From JBBDSJ01 sp040905025 (GTDB taxonomy: Bacteria > Pseudomonadota > Gammaproteobacteria > Methylohalomonadales > Methylohalomonadaceae), in NCBI GenBank assembly GCA_040905025.1, contig JBBDSJ010000069.1, positions 1-6,744 on the forward strand: a stretch of 6,744 nt of DNA. Direction: 5' to 3'. This document shows positions 1-6,473 of the stretch, piece by piece. Under the pieces are notes generated by a model. The model saw only the letters and a list, made by a program, of their open reading frames with translations, ran no database searches and had not been told where the DNA came from. Numbering within the stretch: position 1 is the first letter of the stretch; each line of letters opens with the position of its first letter. A program made the translations under genes and the position numbers.

Positions 1-6
1 TATTTT

Positions 7-516
7 ATGCCTGTATTCATGTTTATGAAAATGGACGACGTGGCCGGTGATTCAAAGAATTATCAGCACGAGGGCTGGTCGGATGTGCAGTCCTGGCACT
101 GGGAGATGACGAGCAATCGCCAGCCGGTGCCGGCCGACACTGAGGCCAAAACCGCTTTTAATGAAATCAGTCTGGTCAAGCTGGTGGGGATGGACAGCAT
201 GGCCATTCGGTCTTTTTACGCCGCCGGTACCATTATTCCGACGGTCAAGCTCAATATCATTCCGGCGGTGGGCAAACGTGAAGCGAAACAGAAATATTTA
301 TTTCTGCAGATGGAAGATGTGCTGGTGAAATCCATTAGTACCGGCGGCAATGTAGACGACGATGTTTTCACCGAGACGATTACACTGTTATTTGCGCGGG
401 TACATTTTGCCTACAATGCACACACGCCGATCACTGCGGAAAATCCGGCCGGTACGTCAAAGGAATATACGTTTGCCTGGGACATTGCAGCCAACAAGGC
501 GCTGACCGCAGGCTGA
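7..516 (+). CDS. hcp: Type VI secretion system tube protein, Hcp family
   Basis: Hcp forms hexameric rings that stack into the inner tube of the type VI secretion apparatus, is expelled into target cells and can chaperone effectors. The 169-residue protein has the usual family length and matches along all of it: an AGDS turn at 13-16, DVQSWHWEM at 26-34, a KLVGMDSMAI segment near 58-67, the MEDVLVKSISTGG strand at 102-114, ETITLLFARVHFAY at 123-136 and the C-terminal WDIAANK at 158-164. No extension or fused toxin domain is present, so this is a structural or carrier Hcp. The ATG at 7 fits the family N-terminus (MPVF-like), but only six bases lie upstream, so the ribosome binding site and promoter cannot be seen. 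No other type VI gene follows; the next gene is convergent. Whether it belongs to a type VI cluster to the left or is an orphan copy cannot be decided here. Confidence 0.93.
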   Translation: MPVFMFMKMDDVAGDSKNYQHEGWSDVQSWHWEMTSNRQPVPADTEAKTAFNEISLVKLVGMDSMAIRSFYAAGTIIPTVKLNIIPAVGKREAKQKYLFLQMEDVLVKSISTGGNVDDDVFTETITLLFARVHFAYNAHTPITAENPAGTSKEYTFAWDIAANKALTAG

Positions 517-544
517 ATCAACAGCGGATCGGCTCAGCTTTTTT
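512..544 (+). terminator. Possible weak terminator after hcp
   Basis: GCTGA (512-516, overlapping the hcp stop) can pair with TCAGC (534-538), which is followed directly by six T residues (539-544). The stem is only 5 bp and the loop is 17 nt, so this is a weak candidate for intrinsic termination of hcp. A second pairing, GCTCA (532-536) with TGAGC (548-552), flanks the same T run. The structure overlaps the last codons of the convergent HNH gene. Confidence 0.3.
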
Positions 545-908
545 GCTTGAGCAGGTCTTTGAGTCCGGCGAACGGTTGATTGCCACCGGACGTTGTGTGC
601 TGGCCGGTGTCGAGTGTGCCGGCGTTGTAGTCCAGCTGGCGTGAATGTTCGTTGTCATGGCAATAAACGCACAGCAATTCCCAGTTGCTGCCGTCCGGCG
701 GATTGTAGTCATGATCATGATTGCGATGATGCACCGTCAGTTCACGCAGATTGGCGCGGGTAAACTCACGCTGACAGCGGCCGCAGATCCACGGATACAT
801 TTTCAGCGCCTGCTCACGATAGCCATGCCCGCGTTGCTCGGCGGCGCGGCGTGCTTCTGATAGAACCTTGTCGAGCTTATTGCTGCCGGTGTGTTTGTCT
901 GCGGCCAT
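534..908 (-). CDS. yajD: YajD-like HNH nuclease family protein
   Basis: This is a small cytoplasmic HNH-fold protein of 124 residues, strongly resembling E. coli YajD (about 115 residues); the family's cellular role is not established. From the ATG at 908, a lysine/arginine-rich leader (5-28) precedes the shared core: GYREQALKMYPWICGRC (29-45) with the first zinc pair C42/C45, then RELTVHH (55-61) with H60/H61, DGSNWELLC (72-80) with the HNH asparagine N75, the second zinc pair C80/C83, and H84 and H88 completing the site. The tail (PFAGLKDLLKQK) also matches YajD. The reading frame stays open up to an ATG at 1016, but the extra 36 residues have no family counterpart and would overlap the divergent gene, so 908 is preferred although no clear Shine-Dalgarno precedes it. 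It converges with hcp (17-base gap) and diverges from DUF427. Nuclease activity is inferred from the fold. Confidence 0.9.
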   Translation of the reverse strand: MAADKHTGSNKLDKVLSEARRAAEQRGHGYREQALKMYPWICGRCQREFTRANLRELTVHHRNHDHDYNPPDGSNWELLCVYCHDNEHSRQLDYNAGTLDTGQHTTSGGNQPFAGLKDLLKQKS

Positions 909-939
909 GATGGCGATACTTGCGGGAAGACAAGCTGCA

Positions 940-968
940 AGCATAGGCAACAAAACCGGTGTCTGCAA
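940..968 (-). promoter_or_regulatory. Possible sigma70 promoter for the HNH gene
   Basis: Read on the minus strand, TTGCAG (963-968) and TATGCT (940-945) are separated by 17 bases and would start transcription about 25 bases before the ATG at 908. The hexamers match consensus at only 3/6 and 4/6, so this is tentative. If real, it supports the 908 start, because the longer start at 1016 would lie upstream of the transcript. Confidence 0.22.
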
Positions 969-995
969 GTCAGATACCTGCAGATAGTCAATAAT

Positions 996-1001
996 GGGAA
1001 G
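996..1001 (+). promoter_or_regulatory. Shine-Dalgarno that decides the DUF427 start
   Basis: GGGAAG ends four bases before the ATG at 1006. An in-frame ATG at 994 overlaps this motif, so using 994 would place the ribosome binding site inside the gene. This argues for initiation at 1006. Confidence 0.5.
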
Positions 1002-1005
1002 TATC

Positions 1006-1488
1006 ATGACAGACACTAAATTGCCTGAAGAGTCGGTCTGGGACTATCCGCGCCCGGCTGTTTGTGAAATTTTTAATGGTCACTGCCAGGTCATGCATCA
1101 GGGGCGGGTGATCGCCGCAACCCGCCAGGCATATCGGGCACTGGAGACATCGCACCCGCCTACGTATTACTTTCCGCCGGCTGATGTTGATCAATCACTG
1201 CTGTCGCGTGGTAGCCAGCAAAGTTATTGTGAATGGAAAGGTCCTGCGATTTACTGGAATATCCGGATCAATAATGAAGTATTGCCGAATGCCGCCTGGT
1301 CCTATCCGGCGCCGACGCCCGGATTCGCGTTGATAAAAGATTATCTGGCCTTTTATCCGTCACGGTTTGATCAATGTCTGGTCAACGGTATTGCTGTCAT
1401 TGCCCAGGCCGGTGATTTTTACGGTGGCTGGATTACGCCGAACCTGAAAGGCCCATTCAAGGGTAAGCCGGGCAGCGGTGGTTGGTAA
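1006..1488 (+). CDS. DUF427 domain-containing protein
   Basis: This 160-residue soluble protein belongs to DUF427 (Pfam PF04248), a widespread family without an established function. Essentially the whole chain is the domain: ESVWDYPRP at 9-17, a strand and helix ending ALETSHPPTYYFPP at 45-58, YCEWKGPAIYW at 74-84, AAWSYPAPTPG at 96-106, IKDYLAFYP at 110-118, and the glycine-rich end FYGGWIT (138-144), GPFKG (149-153), GSGGW (156-160). The density of invariant W, Y, P and G residues is typical of the family and suggests an intact binding pocket. There is no signal peptide or membrane segment. The gene stands alone: it is divergent from the yajD-like gene and convergent with mutM (8-base gap), so genomic context gives no pathway. 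The start at 1006 is chosen from the GGGAAG ribosome binding site; 994 is the alternative and adds four residues. Confidence 0.9.
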   Translation: MTDTKLPEESVWDYPRPAVCEIFNGHCQVMHQGRVIAATRQAYRALETSHPPTYYFPPADVDQSLLSRGSQQSYCEWKGPAIYWNIRINNEVLPNAAWSYPAPTPGFALIKDYLAFYPSRFDQCLVNGIAVIAQAGDFYGGWITPNLKGPFKGKPGSGGW

Positions 1489-1514
1489 CCGGAGTGTTAA
1501 CGTTGACACTGCGG
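1489..1514. terminator. Inverted repeat between convergent DUF427 and mutM genes
   Basis: Bases 1489-1501 (CCGGAGTGTTAAC) and 1502-1514 (GTTGACACTGCGG) form two 13-base arms with 11 Watson-Crick pairs, one pair that can wobble as G-U in the plus-strand transcript, and one G-G mismatch. The repeat begins one base after the DUF427 stop, contains the mutM stop codon and covers the last mutM codons. There is no spacer, so an RNA hairpin would use the central bases as loop. No T run follows on either strand, so it is not a canonical intrinsic terminator. It could still mark the 3' ends of both transcripts, protect them from exonucleases, or be a protein-binding dyad. Confidence 0.45.
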
Positions 1515-2312
1515 ACAGTAATAGGTCGAACGCTGTCCCAGGCGTTTTTGCCGGATCGGCTCGGCGCAGACATGGCAGGCTTGCCCGGCACGATCATAAA
1601 CATTGAGTTCATGCCGGAAGTAGCCGGGTTGGCCGGATGAGTTGGTGAAATCGCGTAAAGTTGTGCCGCCTTTATTGATAGCCCGGTTTAATACGGCTTT
1701 GATGGCTTCGGCAAGCAATGCATAGCGGGCCTGTGAAATGCGTCCGGCCGCACGGGTTGGTGCAATGCCGGCGCTGAACAGGGATTCGCTCGCATAAATG
1801 TTGCCGACACCGACGACCGTGTGGCTGTCCATGATAAATGTTTTCACTGACTGCTTGCGGCCACGCGAGCGCTGAAACAGATAATCACCGTTAAATTGCA
1901 TGTCCAGCGGTTCCGGTCCCAGTTGCGCCAGCAACGGATGTTGCCAGACGTCGGTCGTACAATAATGTACCGAGCCAAACCGGCGCGGATCACGCAAGCG
2001 CAAACACTGGCCATCGGCAAACTGCAGTTCAAAATGATCATACGGGCCGGCGGCTGTCGTCAGCGGATTGATCCGCAGGCTGCCGGACATGCCCAGATGC
2101 AACAGCAGATGTGCGTTTTCTATGCTGAAAAGCAGATACTTGGCGCGGCGGCTGATCCCGCAGATGGTTTTGCCACGCAGTTGCCGCGGCAGGCTCGCCG
2201 GCACCGGCCAGCGCAGTTGCGGATTGCGGATAATGACTTTACTGATAGTGTTACCAGTAACAAACGCCTGAATGCCGCGCAGCGTGGTTTCGACTTCAGG
2301 CAGTTCTGGCAA
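1497..2312 (-). CDS. mutM: Formamidopyrimidine-DNA glycosylase / AP lyase MutM (Fpg)
   Basis: MutM is the bifunctional base-excision repair enzyme that removes 8-oxoguanine and formamidopyrimidines from DNA and then nicks the abasic site by beta,delta-elimination. The 271-residue length is typical of the family. After Met removal, P2 is the Schiff-base nucleophile and E3 the catalytic acid (MPELPEVE). K58 matches the conserved active-site lysine, and M75, R110 and F112 match the triad that fills the gap after base flipping. VGNIYASE near 170-180 is the helix-two-turn-helix DNA contact, and the C-terminal zinc finger has C246, C249, C266 and C269 with the conserved R261 between the pairs. All catalytic features are intact. 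The start codon is TTG, fixed by the invariant N-terminus. It lies 5 bases after the DUF4340 stop, with GGA nine bases before it as a poor ribosome binding site, so translational coupling is likely. It is the last gene of the ABC operon. Confidence 0.97.
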   Translation of the reverse strand: MPELPEVETTLRGIQAFVTGNTISKVIIRNPQLRWPVPASLPRQLRGKTICGISRRAKYLLFSIENAHLLLHLGMSGSLRINPLTTAAGPYDHFELQFADGQCLRLRDPRRFGSVHYCTTDVWQHPLLAQLGPEPLDMQFNGDYLFQRSRGRKQSVKTFIMDSHTVVGVGNIYASESLFSAGIAPTRAAGRISQARYALLAEAIKAVLNRAINKGGTTLRDFTNSSGQPGYFRHELNVYDRAGQACHVCAEPIRQKRLGQRSTYYCPQCQR

Positions 2313-2317
2313 CAGCT

Positions 2318-3226
2318 TTATTCCAGCAGGGATTTAGCGGGCGCCGGTAAAAGCGGGGTATGGGCCGCCGGTTCCTGCAGACCCAGCGCCTGCGCTTGCC
2401 GGCTGTCGAGATGATATTGAATGCCGAGTTCAGGGCGCGCCAGAATCAGTTGCGGCGCGGCGCTGATGATCAGGTATTCGATGTCCGGTTGTTCATCAAA
2501 TTCAATTTGCACCGGGGGTAATGCTGCTGCTGCATTCATGTCGTCTCGAGAAAATTCGCGTGCAGTCATCGCCCGGGTTTCCTGCCAGGCTCTGGCCACC
2601 ACAGCGGCGTCCATAGCGCCGGTAGCGTTGTCACCAGCAGGCCGGCTTGTTGAATGCCAGCCACTATCATCACGTAGCAGTTCAGCAGTTGGTAATGTAA
2701 TCCGGTTGGGCTGGCCGGCAACCGGTACAAGCCGGGTATCAATGTAATAACTCGCCGGTGTGTTCAATTGTGCAAACAGCCGATCCGGAATCAGATGTAT
2801 GCGATCACGATAGAGTACATAACGTTGTTCATTGAGGGGGGCAGGATCGCCGAGTGCAATTGTTTCGTTATCAAAGCGGATAGTCAGTGGCGGATCCGCC
2901 AGACCATATTGCGCCAGATCCTGCTCCGCGGCGGCAAAACTTTCCAGACTGGCAAGCTGCGGTAACAGCAACACGCCGCGCACACGATCCGCTGCGGCCG
3001 GCAACATGAACGGTTGCAGCAAATGCCAGTCAGCAGTGTCACGCTGTAATTCAATGGTGTCAGATCCCGGCCGTTCAATCCGGATGTTCGCAACATCATC
3101 GACAACAAAATCCGCCAATGGCTTCAATGTATATTCATCGCCGTGCTCTGGCAGCCACAGATACGTAAGAAAGAGTATTGCTACCACCAGCAACAGCAGA
3201 ACATTTAATAACAGCCGGTTACGCAT
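2318..3226 (-). CDS. DUF4340 domain-containing membrane-anchored protein
   Basis: This 302-residue protein has one hydrophobic segment at about 5-25 (VLLLLVVAILFLTYLWL), preceded by Arg residues, and then a long soluble region, so it is probably an inner-membrane protein with a periplasmic domain. The soluble part fits DUF4340: a repeated pattern in which a DIxxIRIERPG-type strand leads to a WHLLQP-type segment (near 67-72), followed by YGLADPPLTIRF, LGDPAPLNEQRYV and a YYIDTRLV segment typical of the domain. The function of DUF4340 is not established. Such genes recur next to Gld-type ABC genes, so it is probably an accessory part of the transporter encoded upstream. It lies 24 bases after the GldG-like gene and 5 bases before mutM. 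The ATG at 3226 is the start that keeps the whole membrane anchor. No strong Shine-Dalgarno is visible. Confidence 0.85.
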   Translation of the reverse strand: MRNRLLLNVLLLLVVAILFLTYLWLPEHGDEYTLKPLADFVVDDVANIRIERPGSDTIELQRDTADWHLLQPFMLPAAADRVRGVLLLPQLASLESFAAAEQDLAQYGLADPPLTIRFDNETIALGDPAPLNEQRYVLYRDRIHLIPDRLFAQLNTPASYYIDTRLVPVAGQPNRITLPTAELLRDDSGWHSTSRPAGDNATGAMDAAVVARAWQETRAMTAREFSRDDMNAAAALPPVQIEFDEQPDIEYLIISAAPQLILARPELGIQYHLDSRQAQALGLQEPAAHTPLLPAPAKSLLE

Positions 3227-3250
3227 TTCAGTTATTTATGTGGCAGAACA

Positions 3251-4618
3251 TTACTGGCGTTTGCGCCGACGCCACCAGATCATCATGCCACTGGCAAACA
3301 GGCCGAGCGGTAATACGATCAGAAAACCCAAGCCGATAATCAATGCTTGTGCCGTTGATAAATCCAGCCGGGCATCTTGCGCATGCCGTGCCGGAATGGC
3401 GATCAGATCATCGTCTTCACTCAGCCAGTTCATGAATCGATTGCCAAGTTCGATGTTGCCACCGTTATTTATATAGGCATTGGCCAGAAAATCACCATCT
3501 CCGACCACAACAACACGCTGTTCAGAAGCGTCTGGCGCTGGTGTCCGGCTGAAAGCATAGGCTATAGGTAGCGGCCCCTGGCGTTCATCGGCCATATTGA
3601 ATTCTGCCGCGTTATCGGTGCTACCGCTTTCCAGCCAGGTGTGATCGCCCGTTTGAATCAGGCGGCTGGCTTGCCAGTCCTGTGCTGACGTGGCATCGGT
3701 AATTTCAATGACCCGGCTGAAGGGAAATAATGTGGTGTAATCAAAGTTGGCGTTAATCGGGTGCTGGCCATACATGTCTTCAACAGCCACGACAATGGTC
3801 GGATCATTCACGCCGAGTAACTGGCTGGCATGATCAATCACGACGCCGTCCGGTAATTGCAAGCCGAGCTGGTCGGCGATGGGCTCCAGGCCATGCAGTT
3901 TGCCCGGATCCAGCAACCAGAGCAGATTACCGCCGTTATCCAGATAGTCGGCAATAAGCTCGACTTCACCCGGGAACAGATTAATGCGTGGTCCGGCCAG
4001 CACCATGACCTGGGTATTATCCGGGACTGTTTGCAGATCATTCAGATTGACCGGCTGGATCTGAAAACCATTATCACTCAAAAAGTTCGTCCACTCGCCC
4101 AGATCATGGTTGGCTTCGCCGAGTGGATCGCGTTCGCCATGACCGCTGATAAACGCAATCCAGCGTTCGTCGCCGCGAGCCAGCCGTTGCAGCGCGTTGC
4201 TGATGGATTGCTCGCTGATGGTCTTGACGTTTTCGCGGCGGCCGCTGTATTCGAGTACAAGTTCACCGTCGATGCTGATGTTGCGTTCACGTACCAGCTC
4301 CGGCGCAGTAGACGGATTGACAAACGTCAGCTCGATATCAGGCTTGACGCGTTGATAGCTTTGCAGGTAGTTGCGTATTGCCGTGCGCAGCATCGGCTCT
4401 TCACGGGCAAAGGCCGTGATCGTGAGTGGCGCGTCGAGTTCAGCAAGTATTTTGATGCTGGCTTCGGACAGGGTATGCCGGCCACTGCGGGTCCAGTCAA
4501 ATTCGCTACTGTAACGTTGACTGAGCCAGGCAAGCCCGGTTACCAGACTGAGCAGCAACAACAGAAAAACAACGCTGTTCAGTCGTGATTGCAGCCGGCT
4601 GTGAGGTGTGACTTTCAT
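3251..4618 (-). CDS. GldG-like ABC transporter auxiliary protein
   Basis: The 455-residue protein has the architecture of GldG and related ABC-transporter auxiliary proteins (PF09822-type). An N-terminal membrane helix at about 16-32 is followed by the family motif around DWTRSGRHTLS (41-51), a large extracytoplasmic domain, and a C-terminal membrane helix at about 425-449 ending in a positive WWRRRKRQ tail. Inside the large domain, AFISGHGERDP (155-165), AGPRINLFPGEVE (208-220) and DNGGNLLWLLDPG (227-239) resemble the ThuA/glutamine-amidotransferase-like fold found in these proteins. A second conserved stretch, VVVVGDGDF, follows near 370, then GNRFMNWLSEDD. It would sit in the membrane with the permease and ATPase encoded just upstream. 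In Bacteroidetes GldA, GldF and GldG form an ABC complex tied to gliding. Here gliding is not implied and the substrate is unknown. The ATG at 4618 is 12 bases after the permease stop. Confidence 0.88.
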   Translation of the reverse strand: MKVTPHSRLQSRLNSVVFLLLLLSLVTGLAWLSQRYSSEFDWTRSGRHTLSEASIKILAELDAPLTITAFAREEPMLRTAIRNYLQSYQRVKPDIELTFVNPSTAPELVRERNISIDGELVLEYSGRRENVKTISEQSISNALQRLARGDERWIAFISGHGERDPLGEANHDLGEWTNFLSDNGFQIQPVNLNDLQTVPDNTQVMVLAGPRINLFPGEVELIADYLDNGGNLLWLLDPGKLHGLEPIADQLGLQLPDGVVIDHASQLLGVNDPTIVVAVEDMYGQHPINANFDYTTLFPFSRVIEITDATSAQDWQASRLIQTGDHTWLESGSTDNAAEFNMADERQGPLPIAYAFSRTPAPDASEQRVVVVGDGDFLANAYINNGGNIELGNRFMNWLSEDDDLIAIPARHAQDARLDLSTAQALIIGLGFLIVLPLGLFASGMMIWWRRRKRQ

Positions 4619-4630
4619 CTCAATGCACCA

Positions 4631-5377
4631 TCAGCCATGCAGACGCTCGGCGTCGAGCCGCCAGATCGTGAGCACCACGAATGTCAGCATTACCAGCAGG
4701 TAATAAATAACATCGGCGCTGTTAAAGACGCCGGCCAGTTGCGCTTCGAAATGTTTGAGCAGCGACAGGTATGACAACATCGCGCCGACCTGTTCACCGG
4801 CACCACCGGCGGCCAGGTTGATGATCCAGAGCACAAACAACACCGCAAACGTGGCGATGGCGGCCGCTGCCGGCTGACTGGTCAGCGCTGAAATAAACAG
4901 TCCGATGGCGGCGAAAGCGCCCATCAGCAAACCGAGTCCGAGTATGGCTGCGGCCAGATGTCCAAAATCCAGTGTTGTCCCGACCGCAAGCGATAGCGGC
5001 ATTAATGCAATCATGCCCAGCATGATCAGCAGAAACACATAAATACCCAGAAATTTGCCAAGTACAATTTCGGTTAATGACAATGGCGATGACAACAGCA
5101 ATGTCAGACTGCCACTGCGGTATTCTTCGCTGAACAGACGCATCGTTAAAAACGGCACCACCAACAGCAAAATGATGCCGGCCAGTTGCAGGGTGCCGGT
5201 AGCAACGATCTGGGTCACGCCCTGCTGCGCGATCTGCGGATTCTCAAGAAATTGTGTCAGTAATAGGAAAAAGAAAATCGCCAGCACAAATTGCACGCTG
5301 GCGAGGGCAATCCACGCCATCGGCGTGACTAACAGGCGGCGCAATTCATTGGCGGCAATGGTCAGGATGGCGTTCAT
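4631..5377 (-). CDS. ABC-2 type transporter permease, GldF-like
   Basis: This 248-residue integral membrane protein has about six predicted helices (roughly 19-41, 63-80, 107-133, 138-165, 169-190 and 222-240), the size and topology of ABC-2 permeases of the GldF/NosY type. The cytoplasmic motif MRLFSEEYRSGSLTLLLSSP (79-98), between helices 2 and 3, is the family hallmark and marks the coupling region that contacts the ATPase. It should dimerise and pair with the ATPase encoded just upstream to form the transport channel. Its ATG overlaps the ATPase stop as ATGA (5374-5377). The bases before it are a GGCGGC-rich run with no recognisable Shine-Dalgarno, so translation probably restarts on the same ribosomes, which would keep the two subunits balanced. 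The substrate cannot be read from the sequence. Confidence 0.92.
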   Translation of the reverse strand: MNAILTIAANELRRLLVTPMAWIALASVQFVLAIFFFLLLTQFLENPQIAQQGVTQIVATGTLQLAGIILLLVVPFLTMRLFSEEYRSGSLTLLLSSPLSLTEIVLGKFLGIYVFLLIMLGMIALMPLSLAVGTTLDFGHLAAAILGLGLLMGAFAAIGLFISALTSQPAAAAIATFAVLFVLWIINLAAGGAGEQVGAMLSYLSLLKHFEAQLAGVFNSADVIYYLLVMLTFVVLTIWRLDAERLHG

Positions 5378-6345
5378 GCCGCCGCCGTTGTGACAGCTTC
5401 GCCACCGGTCAGGCGAATGAACAGGTTTTCGAGTGACTCGGCATCCGGTGTCAATTCAGTCAGGCCCCAGTCAGACGCGACTGCTTGCGCGGCAAACTGC
5501 TCGGCGAACGCCTGACCGCCGCTGTGTTCCAGATAAAAATGGTTTGCATCAATGCCGCTGACGCGAGTGACACCGGGCATGGCTGCCAGCACACTGATGG
5601 CCGGGGGTCGCAGCAGCCCGATGCGCAGCCCCGGCGTTGTGCCGGCGAGTTCGGCCAAAGGCCGATCCAGCACCAATTCGCCCTGATGAATGATCAACAC
5701 CCGATCACAAACGCTCTGGACTTCCGGCAGGATATGCGTTGACAAAATGACGCTGTGATCGGTGCCGAGCTCGCGGATCAGGGCGCGGATTTCACGAATT
5801 TGAATCGGATCGAGGCCGACAGTTGGCTCGTCAAGGACGACCAGTGCCGGTGAATGGATAATGGCCTGGGCAATGCCGACGCGTTGCTGGTAGCCCTTGG
5901 ACAGATTGCGGATGAGCCGCGCACCGCTGGCCGCCAAACCGCAGCGATCCTTGCAACGCTGCAGCGCTGTCGTTAATGCCGTGCCGCGCAGTCCGCGCAG
6001 ACGGCCGGCATAGCGCAGGTATTCATCCACGCCCAGGTCCGGGTACAGCGGTGGCCGTTCGGGCAGATAGCCAATGTGACTGCGGGCGGCACGGGCGGCG
6101 TCGATGATGTCATGGCCGGCGATATCAATGCGTCCGGCACTGACTGCAAGCACGCCGGTGAGCATTTGCATGCTGGTGGTTTTGCCGGCGCCGTTCGGGC
6201 CGAGAAAGCCGACGACTTCCCCCCGGCGCAGACTGAAACCCAGATTTTTTACCGCACAGACGCTGCCGTAATAGCGCCAGACGCCATCCACTGTCATTAA
6301 TACATCATTGTCCATGGTACCGGGATCTGGCATGTGTTCAGTCAT
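5374..6345 (-). CDS. ABC transporter ATP-binding protein, GldA/CcmA-like
   Basis: This 323-residue cytoplasmic ATPase powers the permease encoded immediately downstream. All nucleotide-binding motifs are intact: Walker A GPNGAGKTT (49-57), a Q-loop region reading GYLPERPPLYP (92-102) with Glu at the usual Gln position (as I recall is common in this subfamily), signature LSKGYQQR (148-155), Walker B LVVLDEP (168-174) with catalytic E173, D-loop GLDP (177-180) and switch His H204 in LSTHI. Residues from about 240 onward form the extra C-terminal domain common in ABC-2 ATPases. The start is uncertain: Met codons at 6345, 6333, 6315 and 6297 are all in frame, none with a clear ribosome binding site, and family members usually start close to the last. 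I keep 6345 because it fits a leader of about 40 bases from the proposed promoter. It is first in the operon and overlaps the permease by four bases. Confidence 0.93.
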   Translation of the reverse strand: MTEHMPDPGTMDNDVLMTVDGVWRYYGSVCAVKNLGFSLRRGEVVGFLGPNGAGKTTSMQMLTGVLAVSAGRIDIAGHDIIDAARAARSHIGYLPERPPLYPDLGVDEYLRYAGRLRGLRGTALTTALQRCKDRCGLAASGARLIRNLSKGYQQRVGIAQAIIHSPALVVLDEPTVGLDPIQIREIRALIRELGTDHSVILSTHILPEVQSVCDRVLIIHQGELVLDRPLAELAGTTPGLRIGLLRPPAISVLAAMPGVTRVSGIDANHFYLEHSGGQAFAEQFAAQAVASDWGLTELTPDAESLENLFIRLTGGEAVTTAAA

Positions 6346-6394
6346 TTCGGCGAGACTTTAGCAGGTTTAACCGGCCGCGGGTGTACGTGCGCCT

Positions 6395-6422
6395 ATTATT
6401 ATGATCATGGCGCCGCATGCAA
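6395..6422 (-). promoter_or_regulatory. Candidate sigma70 promoter of the ABC-mutM operon
   Basis: On the minus strand, TTGCAT (6417-6422) as -35 and AATAAT (6395-6400) as -10 are separated by 16 bases. The -10 matches consensus at 5 of 6 positions and the -35 at 4 of 6. Transcription would begin near 6388, about 43 bases before the ATG at 6345. An 8-base palindrome, ATGATCAT (6401-6408), lies in the spacer and could bind a regulator, though so short a palindrome may be chance. Confidence 0.4.
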
Positions 6423-6446
6423 GCCCGATTCTCCCGGGCAGCCAAA

Positions 6447-6458
6447 CGCAGGCCTGCG
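6447..6458. repeat. 12-base perfect palindrome in the divergent intergenic region
   Basis: CGCAGGCCTGCG is a perfect palindrome lying between the operon promoter and the desaturase gene. It is preceded by CCCGGG (6433-6438), itself palindromic. It may be an operator or a strong small hairpin, but no T run follows, so it is not a simple terminator. No regulator can be named. Confidence 0.4.
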
Positions 6459-6473
6459 GGCATAAGCCTTAAT

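Larger units (their letters stand above)
1497..6345 (-). other. Probable five-gene operon: Gld-type ABC system plus mutM
   Basis: Five minus-strand genes follow each other in the order ATPase, permease, GldG-like, DUF4340, mutM. Spacings are a 4-base overlap, then 12, 24 and 5 bases. No gap is large enough for an obvious internal promoter or terminator, although promoters inside coding sequence cannot be excluded. A plausible promoter lies at 6395-6422, and an inverted repeat at 1489-1514 marks the 3' end. Co-transcription is inferred from spacing only. Confidence 0.8.

Noticed and set aside
534..908. HNH protein as a type VI nuclease effector delivered by the adjacent Hcp
   Set aside because: It matches the housekeeping YajD family over its whole length, is in convergent orientation to hcp, has no delivery domain and no adjacent immunity gene.
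534..1016. Longer form of the HNH protein starting at 1016, with a hydrophobic leader that could look like a signal peptide
   Set aside because: The extra 36 residues have no counterpart in YajD proteins, overlap the start of the divergent DUF427 gene, and lack a ribosome binding site. The hydrophobic stretch is read from intergenic DNA.
994..1488. DUF427 start at the ATG at 994
   Set aside because: That ATG overlaps the GGGAAG ribosome binding site serving the ATG at 1006, and the four extra residues precede the family N-terminus.
1896..2414. Plus-strand reading frame of 172 codons opposite mutM and DUF4340
   Set aside because: It is antisense to two certain genes, spans their junction, has no recognisable family features and no ribosome binding site. 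It reflects codon bias in the real genes.
2832..3476. Plus-strand reading frame of 214 codons opposite DUF4340 and the GldG-like gene
   Set aside because: It has serine- and arginine-rich low-complexity composition typical of an antisense shadow, with no domain similarity.
3857..4588. Plus-strand reading frame of 243 codons opposite the GldG-like gene
   Set aside because: It is fully contained in the antisense of a well-supported gene and resembles no known protein. Long antisense frames are common in GC-rich genes.
3251..6345. Gliding motility machinery
   Set aside because: Gld-like ABC proteins occur in many non-gliding proteobacteria. None of the other gliding or type IX secretion genes is present here.
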